Positions 1-5,568 of a stretch of DNA of 6,686 nucleotides are shown in pieces. The position numbers and the translations under genes were made by a program. Every line of letters starts with the position of its first letter. The first letter of the stretch is position 1. Origin of the DNA: an uncultured Spirochaetales bacterium (GTDB taxonomy: Bacteria > Spirochaetota > Spirochaetia > Sphaerochaetales > Sphaerochaetaceae); assembly GCA_937902565.1 (NCBI GenBank), contig CALFMX010000108.1:1-6686 (forward strand), written 5' to 3'. The notes beneath the pieces were generated by a model. It saw only the letters and a list, made by a program, of their open reading frames with translations, did not search any database and was not told the origin of the DNA.

Positions 1-1
1 T

Positions 2-625
2 CATCTTGACCATTCGATCTGCATGAAATCGATTGAGCTGGCGATACAGGTCGGTTTCAGCTCCGTTATGTTTGATGGCTCCTCCCTTCCGATAGAGAAG
101 AACTTGGAGTTGACCGATGAGGTGCTACGCCTTGCCCGTAAACGCGGGATCAGCGTGGAAGCTGAAGTCGGAGGCATCGGTGGGGAAGAGGATGGGCATA
201 TAGCCAGAGGTGAGTGTGCCGATCCTTTGCAGTGCAGGATGATGGCAGATCTTGGGGTGGATTTTCTGGCTGCCGGCATTGGCAATATCCATGGCAAATA
301 TCCCGAGAACTGGGAAGGGTTGCACTTTGATCTTCTCGCTCAGATAAAAGAGGAAGTAGGGGCACTGCCCTTGGTTCTCCATGGTGGATCTAGTATCCCC
401 GATGATCAGATTCGTAAGGCCATCGCATTGGGAGTAAGCAAGATCAATGTGAACACCGAATGCCAAATTGCGTTTACCTCTGCGACAAAACAGTACTTCT
501 TGGATGGAAAGGACCTGGAGCCTCGAGGGTTCACCCCTCGAGCCATGTTGGCTTCAGGGATTGAAGCGACAAAACAGCTGTGCATGCAAAAGATGGAGTT
601 GTTCGGAAGCGTAGGAAAAGCGTGA
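2..625 (+). CDS. Class II (zinc) ketose-bisphosphate aldolase, 5'-truncated
   Basis: Cleaves a ketose 1,6-bisphosphate (fructose, tagatose or similar) to DHAP plus an aldehyde in the cytoplasm, using a divalent metal. The open frame enters from the window edge: the first codons read HLDHS, the family's active-site block with the catalytic Asp and a zinc-binding His. The Met at position 23 is therefore internal, and about 80 N-terminal residues lie upstream. Visible downstream are VEAEVGGIGGEEDG (about 156-197), GNIHGKYP with a zinc His at 290-292, LHGGSS with the next zinc His at 380-382 and the phosphate-binding Gly-Gly-Ser, and KINVNTE, the second phosphate/substrate block. All expected catalytic motifs are intact in the visible 207 residues. 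The stop is 16 bases before the transketolase start, which suggests one operon. The family is secure. The exact sugar (fructose, tagatose, sedoheptulose or a modified ketose) cannot be read from these motifs. Confidence 0.93.
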   Translation, partial: HLDHSICMKSIELAIQVGFSSVMFDGSSLPIEKNLELTDEVLRLARKRGISVEAEVGGIGGEEDGHIARGECADPLQCRMMADLGVDFLAAGIGNIHGKYPENWEGLHFDLLAQIKEEVGALPLVLHGGSSIPDDQIRKAIALGVSKINVNTECQIAFTSATKQYFLDGKDLEPRGFTPRAMLASGIEATKQLCMQKMELFGSVGKA

Positions 626-641
626 TAGCTGGGAGGTTGAT

Positions 642-1460
642 ATGGAGAGAGTAGGCGCTTTGCAAGAGAAAGCTCGGCAAATCAGGATAGATACCCTCGA
701 TATGATCCTTAGCTCAGGGTCCGGGCATATTGGCGGATCATATTCGGCCAATGATATCCTTGTTGCATTGTATTATGATGTGATGAAAATATCTAAAGAT
801 CCCGCAGACCCTGATCGTGATCGGTTTGTGTTGAGCAAGGGGCATGCCAATCCGGCATTGTATGCAATACTTATGGATGTCGGATATGTACCTAAGACAG
901 CAAAGAATACCCTCAGACAGTTTGGCAGTCCCTTCCAGGGGCATCCTGATAGTGCAGTCTGCCCTGGTATCGATTGTACCACCGGTTCCTTGGGGCAGGG
1001 CATCACCGTTGGCGTGGGGATGGCGCTCGGCTTGAAGAAGCAGCACCGCTCCCAACGCGTCTTTGTGGTGACCGGTGATGGTGAACTCAACGAAGGAGTG
1101 TGCTGGGAGGCGTTCATGGCAGCCTCAAACTTCGAGCTCGACAATCTGACGATCATCATCGATCGGAACATGATCCAGTTAGGCAACAATACCGAGAAGT
1201 TGATGAAGCTTGGAGACCTGCGGGGCAAGATGGAAAGCTTCGGCTTTATGGTTGATGAGATTGACGGCCATGATTTCAATGCCCTGCTTCCGGCCTTGGA
1301 GAAGAAGACGGTAGGCAAGCCTCACTGCATCATCGCCAGGACGGTCAAGGGGAAGGGTGTCTCCTATATGGAGAATAATGTTGCTTGGCATGGAGGAGTC
1401 CCGAAGGGAGACCAAATAGCCCAGGCGTATGCTGAATTGGGAGGGACCTATAATGGGTGA
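642..1460 (+). CDS. Transketolase, N-terminal subunit (split type)
   Basis: The 272-residue ThDP-pyrophosphate-binding half of a two-gene transketolase, which moves a two-carbon glycolaldehyde unit from a ketose phosphate to an aldose phosphate. Landmarks in order are SGHIGGS (about 27-33), SKGHAN (65-70), QGHPD (99-103), TTGSLGQG (113-120), the ThDP/Mg motif starting GDGELNEG (145-152) and closing with DRN (174-176), TVKGKGVSYMEN (234-245) and WHGG (249-252). The histidines expected to line the active site (29, 68, 101, 250) are all present. One-piece transketolases are about 650 residues, so this is a complete N-terminal subunit rather than a fragment, and the other half follows at once. 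The start is supported by GGGAGG at 631-636, five bases upstream. The two subunits should assemble as a heterotetramer. The usual substrates are xylulose 5-phosphate and ribose 5-phosphate, but split forms also serve dedicated catabolic routes such as apulose-4-phosphate or sulfofructose breakdown. Confidence 0.93.
   Translation: MERVGALQEKARQIRIDTLDMILSSGSGHIGGSYSANDILVALYYDVMKISKDPADPDRDRFVLSKGHANPALYAILMDVGYVPKTAKNTLRQFGSPFQGHPDSAVCPGIDCTTGSLGQGITVGVGMALGLKKQHRSQRVFVVTGDGELNEGVCWEAFMAASNFELDNLTIIIDRNMIQLGNNTEKLMKLGDLRGKMESFGFMVDEIDGHDFNALLPALEKKTVGKPHCIIARTVKGKGVSYMENNVAWHGGVPKGDQIAQAYAELGGTYNG
1439..1445 (+). promoter_or_regulatory. Ribosome binding site that sets the transketolase C-subunit start
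   Basis: GGGAGGG lies inside the last codons of the N-subunit gene, seven bases before the ATG at 1453. The earlier in-frame ATG at 1429 has no purine-rich site before it and would add eight residues unlike a transketolase N-terminus. I therefore prefer 1453. Confidence 0.75.
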
Positions 1461-2391
1461 GAAACGAGCCACACGACATGGATTTTATGATGGTCTGGTT
1501 GCTCTCGCTAGGGACCATGAAGATGTGTACGCTGTTGATGCTGACTTGGGTTCGGCCACAGGCTCCTCGATCTTCCAGAAAGCATTCCCCGAGCGTTACA
1601 TTGACGTCGGGATTGCCGAACAAAACCTCGTCGGCATCTCAGCAGGGCTTGCCCGTGTCGGGATAGTCCCCTTCTGCTCATCCATGGCGGTATTCGTGGT
1701 GGGCAGGGGTTTTGAAATTATACGGAATGCTGTTGCCTATTCAAGAATCAACGTAAAAATCATAGGAAGCCATACCGGCATAACTGCAGCATCTGACGGC
1801 GGTTCCCATCAGGCGATAGCCGACCTTGCCGCGATGAGGGCCCTGCCCAATATGGTGGTGCTCTCCCCGTGTGATTACAACCAAGCCAAAAAGATGGCAT
1901 CGGTGATGTATTCACACGAAGGTCCTGTATATCTGCGAACCTCTCGCGAACCGGTGGAGAATGTTACCAGTGAAGAAGATGAAATCACCTTGGGAAGGGC
2001 CCAGAAACTGAGGTCTGGAAAGGACGTGTGTATCATCGCGACCGGAATGATGACTGTGCTGGCTGTCAGGGCGTCTCAGATTCTTGAAAGTGAAGGAATT
2101 GATGCCACCATTATCAATATCCATACGATCAAGCCACTGGATACAGAATCCATTAGGGAGGAAGTCATCGCTTGTAATGGCAGGGTTGTGGTCTGTGAAG
2201 AGGCAAATATGTTCGGAGGTCTCTCTGAGGCCGTGGCGTCCTCGTTGGTGGAAGAGAACGACATCGTATTTGCTCAGGTGGCAATCGAAGATCGGTTTGG
2301 CCAGTCAGGGGCAACAGCGACCATATTGGAAGAGTATGGCGTGACACCTGAGGGGATAGCCCAGAAGGCGAGGAGGGTAGTACACCATTAA
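1453..2391 (+). CDS. Transketolase, C-terminal subunit (split type)
   Basis: The 312-residue partner of the preceding gene, carrying the pyrimidine-binding domain (about 1-170) and the C-terminal domain (about 185-312). GIAEQN (53-58) holds Glu56, expected to activate the ThDP aminopyrimidine. Matching remembered E. coli transketolase motifs, the sugar-phosphate contacts look retained: Arg8, the DADLGSATGS block (29-38), His107 in SHTGI, Asp115, and Arg165 in RTSRE. The catalytic His119 in SDGGSHQ is present. This implies a phosphorylated substrate. The usual GEDG before that His reads ASDG, so the Glu is replaced by Ser. Its first eight bases overlap the end of the N-subunit gene, an arrangement typical of translational coupling and one-to-one synthesis. 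A start at 1429 is possible but less likely. Confidence 0.92.
   Translation: MGEKRATRHGFYDGLVALARDHEDVYAVDADLGSATGSSIFQKAFPERYIDVGIAEQNLVGISAGLARVGIVPFCSSMAVFVVGRGFEIIRNAVAYSRINVKIIGSHTGITAASDGGSHQAIADLAAMRALPNMVVLSPCDYNQAKKMASVMYSHEGPVYLRTSREPVENVTSEEDEITLGRAQKLRSGKDVCIIATGMMTVLAVRASQILESEGIDATIINIHTIKPLDTESIREEVIACNGRVVVCEEANMFGGLSEAVASSLVEENDIVFAQVAIEDRFGQSGATATILEEYGVTPEGIAQKARRVVHH
2371..2376 (+). promoter_or_regulatory. Distant Shine-Dalgarno-like site before the sugar kinase gene
   Basis: AGGAGG is a strong anti-16S match, but it ends 16 bases before the ATG at 2393, well beyond usual spacing. No better site lies between. The kinase ATG is one base after the transketolase stop (TAA, G, ATG), so re-initiation by terminating ribosomes may be the main entry route. 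An in-frame ATT at 2387 would be better spaced but is a very rare start codon. Confidence 0.4.
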
Positions 2392-2392
2392 G

Positions 2393-3313
2393 ATGGGACC
2401 GTTATTCCAAGTCATCGGGGTAGGACACAGTTGTCTCGACCAGCTGTGTACCATTGACCGGTATCCAGCTGAAGATGATTCTACCCGTATCATCTCGATC
2501 TCGGTTCAGGGCGGTGGGGCGGTAGCTACAGCCTGTGCAGCAGCCAGCCGCCTTGGCGTCAGCACTGCGTTCATAGGAAATGTGGGCTTCGACCGGATTA
2601 GCGATTCCATCATCGAGCAGTTTGCCAAGGATGGTGTGTATACCGATGCAATGCCAAGGCGTGCCGACTATCATGGTCTTCAGTCATTCGTGATGGTCAA
2701 CCAGACAACTGGTACACGGACAAAATTTCCTCAGCGGGACACCAATCCTGTGATAGAGTGGAATAAGGATTTAATCGCCATGATTGAGGGTGCAAAGGTT
2801 TTGCATCTTGATGGGACCAACTGGGAGAATGCCTTCAAGGCCGCCTTGATAGCACGGGAGGCAGGGGTGCTTGTGTCATTGGATGGATGCTCAATGCAGG
2901 CAGACAATGAGAAGAATCGACAACTTGCTTCGATGGCGGATGTCTTGATTATGAACAAGAAGTACCCATTGCGAGTGTCTGGAAAAGCGTCTCTCGAGGA
3001 GGCCCTCCTGGAGATGGCACATTGGGGGCCCTCCCTGGTAGCCGGTACGCTTGGAGATCAGGGCTGTGTGGCCGTCATCGACGGCAGGCTTGAAGAGTTC
3101 AAGGCGGTGCCAGTTGACACTGTAGTTGATACCACTGGCGCGGGGGATGTGTTTCATGGTGCCTTCATCGCCGCACATCTGGAAGGGATGCACGTGCGTA
3201 ATTGTATACGGTTTGCAAGCTCTGCTGCAGCCTTGAAGTGTACCAGAGTAGGGGGTAGGGATGGCATTCCGAGCAAGGATGAAGTCCTGGCCCTGATGAA
3301 GAAATCAAAATAG
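2393..3313 (+). CDS. PfkB/ribokinase-family sugar kinase, ketohexokinase/YihV-like
   Basis: A 306-residue cytoplasmic ATP-dependent sugar kinase. The N-terminal VIGVGHSCLD (8-16) and the glycine-rich GGGAVATACAAASRLG (40-55) form PfkB signature 1. DTTGAGDVFHGAF (246-258) is signature 2, with catalytic base Asp252 and the anion hole. The tail FASSAAALKCTR (274-285) followed by GGRDGIP (287-293) closely matches my recollection of E. coli YihV, the 6-deoxy-6-sulfofructose kinase (FASGVAALKCTRPGGRAGIP), placing it in the ketohexokinase-like branch rather than with ribokinase. The Mg-linked NxxE motif of ribokinases is not conserved; the corresponding stretch reads NKKY (188-191). Its position between transketolase and importer, with an aldolase three genes upstream, suits a kinase that prepares a ketose (phosphate) for aldol cleavage. 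Fructose 6-phosphate, tagatose 6-phosphate, sedoheptulose 7-phosphate, a free ketose and a sulfoketose all remain possible. Confidence 0.9.
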   Translation: MGPLFQVIGVGHSCLDQLCTIDRYPAEDDSTRIISISVQGGGAVATACAAASRLGVSTAFIGNVGFDRISDSIIEQFAKDGVYTDAMPRRADYHGLQSFVMVNQTTGTRTKFPQRDTNPVIEWNKDLIAMIEGAKVLHLDGTNWENAFKAALIAREAGVLVSLDGCSMQADNEKNRQLASMADVLIMNKKYPLRVSGKASLEEALLEMAHWGPSLVAGTLGDQGCVAVIDGRLEEFKAVPVDTVVDTTGAGDVFHGAFIAAHLEGMHVRNCIRFASSAAALKCTRVGGRDGIPSKDEVLALMKKSK

Positions 3314-3326
3314 CCAGAGAGGCTAT
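3310..3326 (+). promoter_or_regulatory. Small RNA hairpin across the kinase stop codon
   Basis: ATAGCC and GGCTAT pair perfectly around the five-base loop AGAGA, giving a six-base-pair stem that contains the kinase stop codon (3311-3313). No T-tract follows, so it is not a standard intrinsic terminator. It sits just before the ribosome site of the binding-protein gene (AAAGGAGA at 3336-3343) and could mark an RNA processing or stability boundary. Confidence 0.45.
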
Positions 3327-3349
3327 CAAGATAACAAAGGAGATGTAGC

Positions 3350-4393
3350 ATGAAAAAAACTGTAAGTATTTTTCTAATCGTCTTGGTCACCATGGCAGTA
3401 GTTTTTGCAGCAGGCACTACTGAAACAAAGAAGGCTGGAGGAAGTGGAGAACTCATCCTGTACACCACCGTTGCTGATGCGCAGTATGACATGACCATCG
3501 AAGCGTTCAATAAGCTGTACCCTAACATCAAGGTGTACTACACCTATGGTGGGGCAGGCGAGAGCAAGGCGCGAATCAAGGCTGAGGCAGCCAATCCCCA
3601 GGCGGATGTGATGTACGGAGGGCTCCAGTACGGTGATCTTGCAGAGTATGGCCAATACTTCGAATCCTATGTAAGCGTGAACGACAAAAACGTACAGCCT
3701 GGCTATGAAAATACCACCGGTAAACTCAGCTTCCACGACATTCAGATTCCTTGTCTGATTGTGAATACGCAGCTTGAGAAGAGCACTGGTGTGAAAATCG
3801 ACAGCTGGGAGTCCTTGCTCGATCCCCGATTGAAAGGAAAGATTGTCTCAGCAAACCCGACCGCGTCCTCTTCGGCATGGAACAACCTGCAGTGCCTGCT
3901 CACCGACTTTGGTGGATGGGACAGTCCGGCAGCGTGGGACTATGTCGCCAAGTTGATGCAGAATGGCCTAGTGATTGTGAGTTCCTCTTCTACTCCTGCC
4001 AAAGCAACCTTTGCAGGTGAGTATGTAGTTGGCCTTACCTATGAGCCGCTTGCAATCCAGTTGCTCGACGGCGGTTCCACGGGAGCCCATGTAGAGTTCT
4101 GGAAGGAAGGGACCACTTCGATTGGCTTTGCTTCTGCTATCATCAAGGGAGCAAAGAACCTTGAGAATGCTAAGCTGTTCATGGATTTCCTTCAGAGTGA
4201 TGAAGGACAGAAGTGCTATCTGGACAGTGGTGCACGCCCGGTAACCACGAGCAAGCTCGCTGGCGGCAGCCCCAACATGGTCGATCTCGATACGATTGTC
4301 GTGAAGGTAGCGGACACCGAGGCGTTTGCAGTTCATAAGGGAGATATCTCTGAAAAGTGGAATAGCTATTGGGCACAGTACGGCACTCGCTAA
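3350..4393 (+). CDS. Secreted ABC-importer substrate-binding protein, AfuA/FbpA-like family
   Basis: A 347-residue binding protein of the AfuA/FbpA/2-aminoethylphosphonate type. Residues 1-21 form a signal peptide: KK at 2-3, a hydrophobic core (about 5-18) and a VFA-AG cleavage region. There is no lipobox Cys, so release by signal peptidase I is likely. The mature part opens with LILYTTV (35-41); EAFNKLYP (51-58), GGAGESKARIKAEAANPQADV (67-87, shown split by function as the hinge-side binding loop) and LLDPRLKGKI (157-165) are typical of the family. Where ferric-binding proteins carry adjacent tyrosines, this one has GLTYEP (228-233), so iron is unlikely. Relatives handle hexose phosphates (AfuA), phosphoglycerate or aminoethylphosphonate, all anionic. 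AAAGGAGA at 3336-3343 gives a strong, well-spaced start. The gene stands apart from its neighbours by 36 and 63 bases, each gap holding a hairpin, consistent with higher expression than the membrane parts. The ligand is not determined. Confidence 0.88.
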   Translation: MKKTVSIFLIVLVTMAVVFAAGTTETKKAGGSGELILYTTVADAQYDMTIEAFNKLYPNIKVYYTYGGAGESKARIKAEAANPQADVMYGGLQYGDLAEYGQYFESYVSVNDKNVQPGYENTTGKLSFHDIQIPCLIVNTQLEKSTGVKIDSWESLLDPRLKGKIVSANPTASSSAWNNLQCLLTDFGGWDSPAAWDYVAKLMQNGLVIVSSSSTPAKATFAGEYVVGLTYEPLAIQLLDGGSTGAHVEFWKEGTTSIGFASAIIKGAKNLENAKLFMDFLQSDEGQKCYLDSGARPVTTSKLAGGSPNMVDLDTIVVKVADTEAFAVHKGDISEKWNSYWAQYGTR

Positions 4394-4411
4394 TTTGAGT
4401 ACAGACCTTAA

Positions 4412-4439
4412 CGGTAGTCTTGCCTCGGCAAGGCTACCG
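4412..4439 (+). promoter_or_regulatory. Strong intergenic hairpin after the binding-protein gene
   Basis: CGGTAGTCTTGC (4412-4423) pairs with GCAAGGCTACCG (4428-4439): twelve base pairs with one G-T wobble (4418/4433), closed by the four-base loop CTCG. The bases after it (ACTATGTAGGG) contain no T-run, so complete Rho-independent termination is not expected. In binding-protein operons a hairpin here commonly blocks 3' exonucleases and keeps the upstream message abundant, or causes partial termination before the ATPase and permease genes. That role is inferred from position. Confidence 0.7.
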
Positions 4440-4446
4440 ACTATGT

Positions 4447-4452
4447 AGGGAG
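4447..4452 (+). promoter_or_regulatory. Ribosome binding site before the ATPase gene, ambiguous tandem ATG
   Basis: AGGGAG is followed by two consecutive ATG codons at 4457 and 4460. Spacing is four bases to the first and seven to the second, so translation may start mainly at the second. The protein differs by only one Met. Confidence 0.55.
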
Positions 4453-4456
4453 AAAG

Positions 4457-5557
4457 ATGATGGAGTATTGGATCAAGATTAGAAATGCTATGAAGAAGTA
4501 TGGGGATTTTGTTGCCATCCCAGACATCTCTCTCGATATCGCGCGTGGTGAGTTTTTCACGTTGCTCGGGCCGTCCGGCTGCGGGAAAACGACGTTGCTA
4601 CGGATGATTGCAGGATTCAACACTATCGAGGGTGGTGAATTCTACTTTGGTGACCGCCTGATAAACGACCTCGATCCAGCAAAGCGGAACATCGGCATGG
4701 TCTTCCAGAACTACGCGATATTCCCGCATCTGACGGTACGAAAGAATGTGGCTTTTGGCCTCAAGAATAGGAAGTTACCACCGCAGACTATCGAGGCACA
4801 AGCCACCAAGTTCATGAAGTTGATGAAGATCGAGGAGTATGCCGACAGGCTTCCTGAAAAGCTCTCCGGAGGGCAGCAACAGCGGGTTGCTCTTGCGCGG
4901 GCCTTGGCAATTGAGCCGGAGGTCTTGCTGATGGATGAACCGCTTTCAAATCTGGATGCGAAATTGCGCGTCGAGATGCGTGAAGTAATCAAGGAAATAC
5001 AAAACCGGCTCGGCATCACTACGGTGTATGTGACTCATGATCAAGAGGAAGCCATGGCAGTCAGTGACCGGATTGCTGTCATGGATCGAGGGCTTATCCA
5101 GCAGATTGGCTCACCGAAGGAGCTCTATCAGCGACCTGCTAACCTGTTCGTTGCCACCTTCCTTGGTCGAACCAATATCATGTCAGCTACTATACATACC
5201 GATAATGGAACAGTAGGTCTGAATTTTGCAGATGGCTACAACTTGCCTATGACAAACCTCAAGGAGGTTGAATCCGGCCAGAGTGTTGTTGTATCGGTGA
5301 GGCCAGAGGAGTTGGTCATCAAGGAGGAAGAAGTCGCCGGGAAAGGAAATTGCTTGAGGGCAACCGTCGTCTACTCTACATTCCTTGGACTCAACACCCA
5401 CTATATCGTGGAATTGGATAGTGGAGAACGCGTCGAAATTATCCAGGAGTCACAAATCGATGACATTATTGAGAATGGAACATTTATTGGCTTGACCATC
5501 AAAGCTGAGAAGATAAACGTCTTTACCGAGGATGGTTCGACATCCTTGGTCCGGTAA
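4457..5557 (+). CDS. ABC importer ATP-binding protein, MalK/PotA/FbpC type
   Basis: A 366-residue ATPase that powers the importer from the cytoplasmic face of the membrane. All nucleotide-binding motifs are intact: Walker A GPSGCGKTT (38-46), Q-loop Gln84 in VFQNYAIFPH, ABC signature LSGGQQQR (136-143), Walker B VLLMDEP (156-162), D-loop SNLDA (164-168) and H-loop His194 in VTHDQEE. Residues from about 240 to 355 form a TOBE-type C-terminal extension as in spermidine, ferric and sugar importers. It includes VRPEEL (281-286), the block before which MalK-like proteins fold their regulatory barrel. Length is normal for the class. Position between the binding protein and permease indicates a single transporter. 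The sequence of this subunit alone does not distinguish ferric, polyamine, phosphonate or sugar-phosphate systems. The start is uncertain by one codon (4457 or 4460). Confidence 0.95.
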   Translation: MMEYWIKIRNAMKKYGDFVAIPDISLDIARGEFFTLLGPSGCGKTTLLRMIAGFNTIEGGEFYFGDRLINDLDPAKRNIGMVFQNYAIFPHLTVRKNVAFGLKNRKLPPQTIEAQATKFMKLMKIEEYADRLPEKLSGGQQQRVALARALAIEPEVLLMDEPLSNLDAKLRVEMREVIKEIQNRLGITTVYVTHDQEEAMAVSDRIAVMDRGLIQQIGSPKELYQRPANLFVATFLGRTNIMSATIHTDNGTVGLNFADGYNLPMTNLKEVESGQSVVVSVRPEELVIKEEEVAGKGNCLRATVVYSTFLGLNTHYIVELDSGERVEIIQESQIDDIIENGTFIGLTIKAEKINVFTEDGSTSLVR

Positions 5558-5568
5558 CGGGGTTGGGT

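Noticed and set aside
522..542. Perfect 8-base inverted repeat (CTCGAGGG / CCCTCGAG) with a five-base loop inside the aldolase gene.
   Set aside because: It lies wholly within conserved-looking coding sequence and roughly one such stem is expected by chance in a window this size. No U-tract or gene boundary is nearby.
1429..1452. Upstream ATG as the start of the transketolase C-subunit.
   Set aside because: It has no ribosome site, adds residues not expected for the family, and would enlarge the overlap; the ATG at 1453 has a well-placed GGGAGGG.
2910..2924. A 15-base direct repeat, AGAAGAATCGACAAC, also found at 5579-5593.
   Set aside because: Both copies are in frame and encode KNRQ with the same codons in unrelated genes. 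No further similarity flanks them, so coincidence is the simplest reading.
3114..3119. TTGACA, a perfect -35 hexamer match, inside the kinase gene ahead of the binding-protein gene.
   Set aside because: No plausible -10 element sits 16-18 bases downstream; the sequence encodes the conserved VDT of the kinase.
3154..3531. Minus-strand open frame of about 125 codons across the kinase/binding-protein junction.
   Set aside because: It is antisense to two well-supported genes, spans the ribosome site and signal peptide of one, and shows no recognisable domain or ribosome site. The other long minus-strand frames in the window are rejected for the same reason.
4412..4439. Calling the hairpin a classical Rho-independent terminator.
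   Set aside because: No T-run follows on either strand, and transcription must continue into the ATPase and permease genes, which have no visible promoter of their own.
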